Assembly: GCA_900553205.1 (NCBI GenBank) | Contig: USCK01000107.1 | Coordinates: 1-6,348, forward strand | Source of the DNA: an uncultured bacterium | Lineage (GTDB): Bacteria > Cyanobacteriota > Vampirovibrionia > Gastranaerophilales > Gastranaerophilaceae | Length of the DNA stretch: 6,348 nucleotides | Direction of reading: 5' to 3' | Shown here: piece by piece, positions 5,737-6,348 of the stretch | Position numbering within the stretch: the stretch's first letter is position 1 | How the letters are laid out: each line of letters opens with the position of its first letter | Translations under genes and position numbers: made by a program | Notes under the pieces: model-generated | The model's input: only the letters and a program-made list of their open reading frames with translations | Told to the model about the DNA's origin: nothing | Databases searched by the model: none

Positions 5737-6348
5737 ATGGAAGAAAATAAAGAATTAAAACCTTTTAGTACAGGGAAATTCCTAAATTTTGCGTTAGGTT
5801 TCCTTGGGTTACAGTTTGCGTGGCAGATGAGAATTATACTTTCTGCTCCGGTTACGGAAGGATTAGGGGCATCACCGTTTATATATGGTTTAATTTGGTT
5901 GGCAGGTCCGTTTACGGGTATGGTTGTTCAACCTTTAATCGGTGCAATAAGTGATAATACAAAATCAAAATTCGGCAGACGCCGTCCATATTTGTTTATG
6001 GGTGCATTGATTGCTGCTCTTGCATTATGGGCATTCCCAAATTCTGCTGATATCGCAGGATTTTTAGGTCATACCTTTGGGTTCCCTATTCCTGTTTGGT
6101 TAGGTTTGTTAATTGCAGCTATTATGATTTGGATTATTGATGCTTGTATTAATATAGCTCAAGGTCCGTACAGAGCTTTGATACCTGATGTTGTTCCTCA
6201 AGAACAACATGCTGTTGCAAACTCTTATATTAGTTTGGCTATCGGCTTAGGTTCCGTAATCGCTGCAGGAACTGCTCCATTTTTACAATATGTTTGTCAT
6301 TATCAAATGTCTGTACCTGCACAATTTATTATGGCAGCTTTAGCATTT
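5737..6348 (+). CDS. MFS sugar transporter, SLC45/GPH type (5' part only)
   Basis: Inner-membrane secondary transporter, probably a proton- or cation-coupled sugar carrier. The first 204 residues are visible and the frame runs off the right edge without a stop; the family is usually 400-500 residues with 12 membrane helices. Hydrophobic segments appear at about 14-36, 46-71, 85-105, 117-140 and 160-185, with a sixth starting near 192. The loop between helices 2 and 3 carries D73 and the FGRRRPY motif (79-85), the K/R-x-G-R-R-R-P signature of the SLC45/sucrose-transporter group. GPFTGMVVQPLIGAISD before it and DACINIAQGPYRALIPD (135-151) in helix 4 and the following loop match the same group. 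The substrate cannot be read from sequence; sucrose, maltose or glucose are family possibilities. It lies 38 bases after glgC with its own ribosome binding site and no intervening terminator, so it probably supplies sugar for storage or metabolism with GlgC. Confidence 0.88.
   Translation, partial: MEENKELKPFSTGKFLNFALGFLGLQFAWQMRIILSAPVTEGLGASPFIYGLIWLAGPFTGMVVQPLIGAISDNTKSKFGRRRPYLFMGALIAALALWAFPNSADIAGFLGHTFGFPIPVWLGLLIAAIMIWIIDACINIAQGPYRALIPDVVPQEQHAVANSYISLAIGLGSVIAAGTAPFLQYVCHYQMSVPAQFIMAALAF

Overview
The window is AT-rich, compact bacterial DNA with strong AGGAG-type ribosome binding sites and clear hairpin terminators. It carries five complete or nearly complete protein genes plus a gene fragment at its left edge. 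The gene content, low GC and an N-terminal 'MGMSASQAR' type protein remind me of the non-photosynthetic, gut-associated sister group of cyanobacteria (Vampirovibrionia/Melainabacteria, order Gastranaerophilales). This placement is from memory of family style, not a search, so treat it as a moderate-confidence guess.

Layout. (1) Positions 1-1567 (+): the tail of a small Cys-rich DUF6485-like protein, followed 13 bases later by a leucyl aminopeptidase (M17) with every metal and catalytic residue in place. (2) Positions 1583-1620: a long perfect hairpin with A and T runs on both sides, serving as a bidirectional terminator between the convergent aminopeptidase gene and the next gene. (3) Positions 1640-2527 (-): an uncharacterised protein with helical ends and a variable middle. 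(4) Positions 2528-2703: a divergent intergenic region. (5) Positions 2704-4194 (+): a 496-residue acidic protein without a recognised name. It contains a stretch that matches an annexin repeat in spacing and key residues, a canonical EF-hand calcium loop, and internal repeats. It ends in a second hairpin terminator. (6) Positions 4252-4459: an intergenic stretch with the probable glgC promoter and, on the opposite strand, a near-consensus extended -10 promoter followed by a short terminator-like hairpin, which could encode a roughly 50-base RNA. (7) Positions 4460-5698 (+): glgC, ADP-glucose pyrophosphorylase, the committed step of bacterial glycogen synthesis. (8) From 5737 to the right edge (+): the N-terminal part of an SLC45/GPH-type sugar transporter, probably co-transcribed with glgC.

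How they fit together. glgC and the sugar transporter make a plausible carbohydrate uptake and storage unit. The DUF6485 gene and pepA look like a housekeeping operon. The two divergent uncharacterised genes in the middle form a separate accessory block. Neither product has a visible signal peptide or membrane segment, and the pair is the most likely place for undescribed biology. The best lead is the putative calcium-binding, annexin-like protein.
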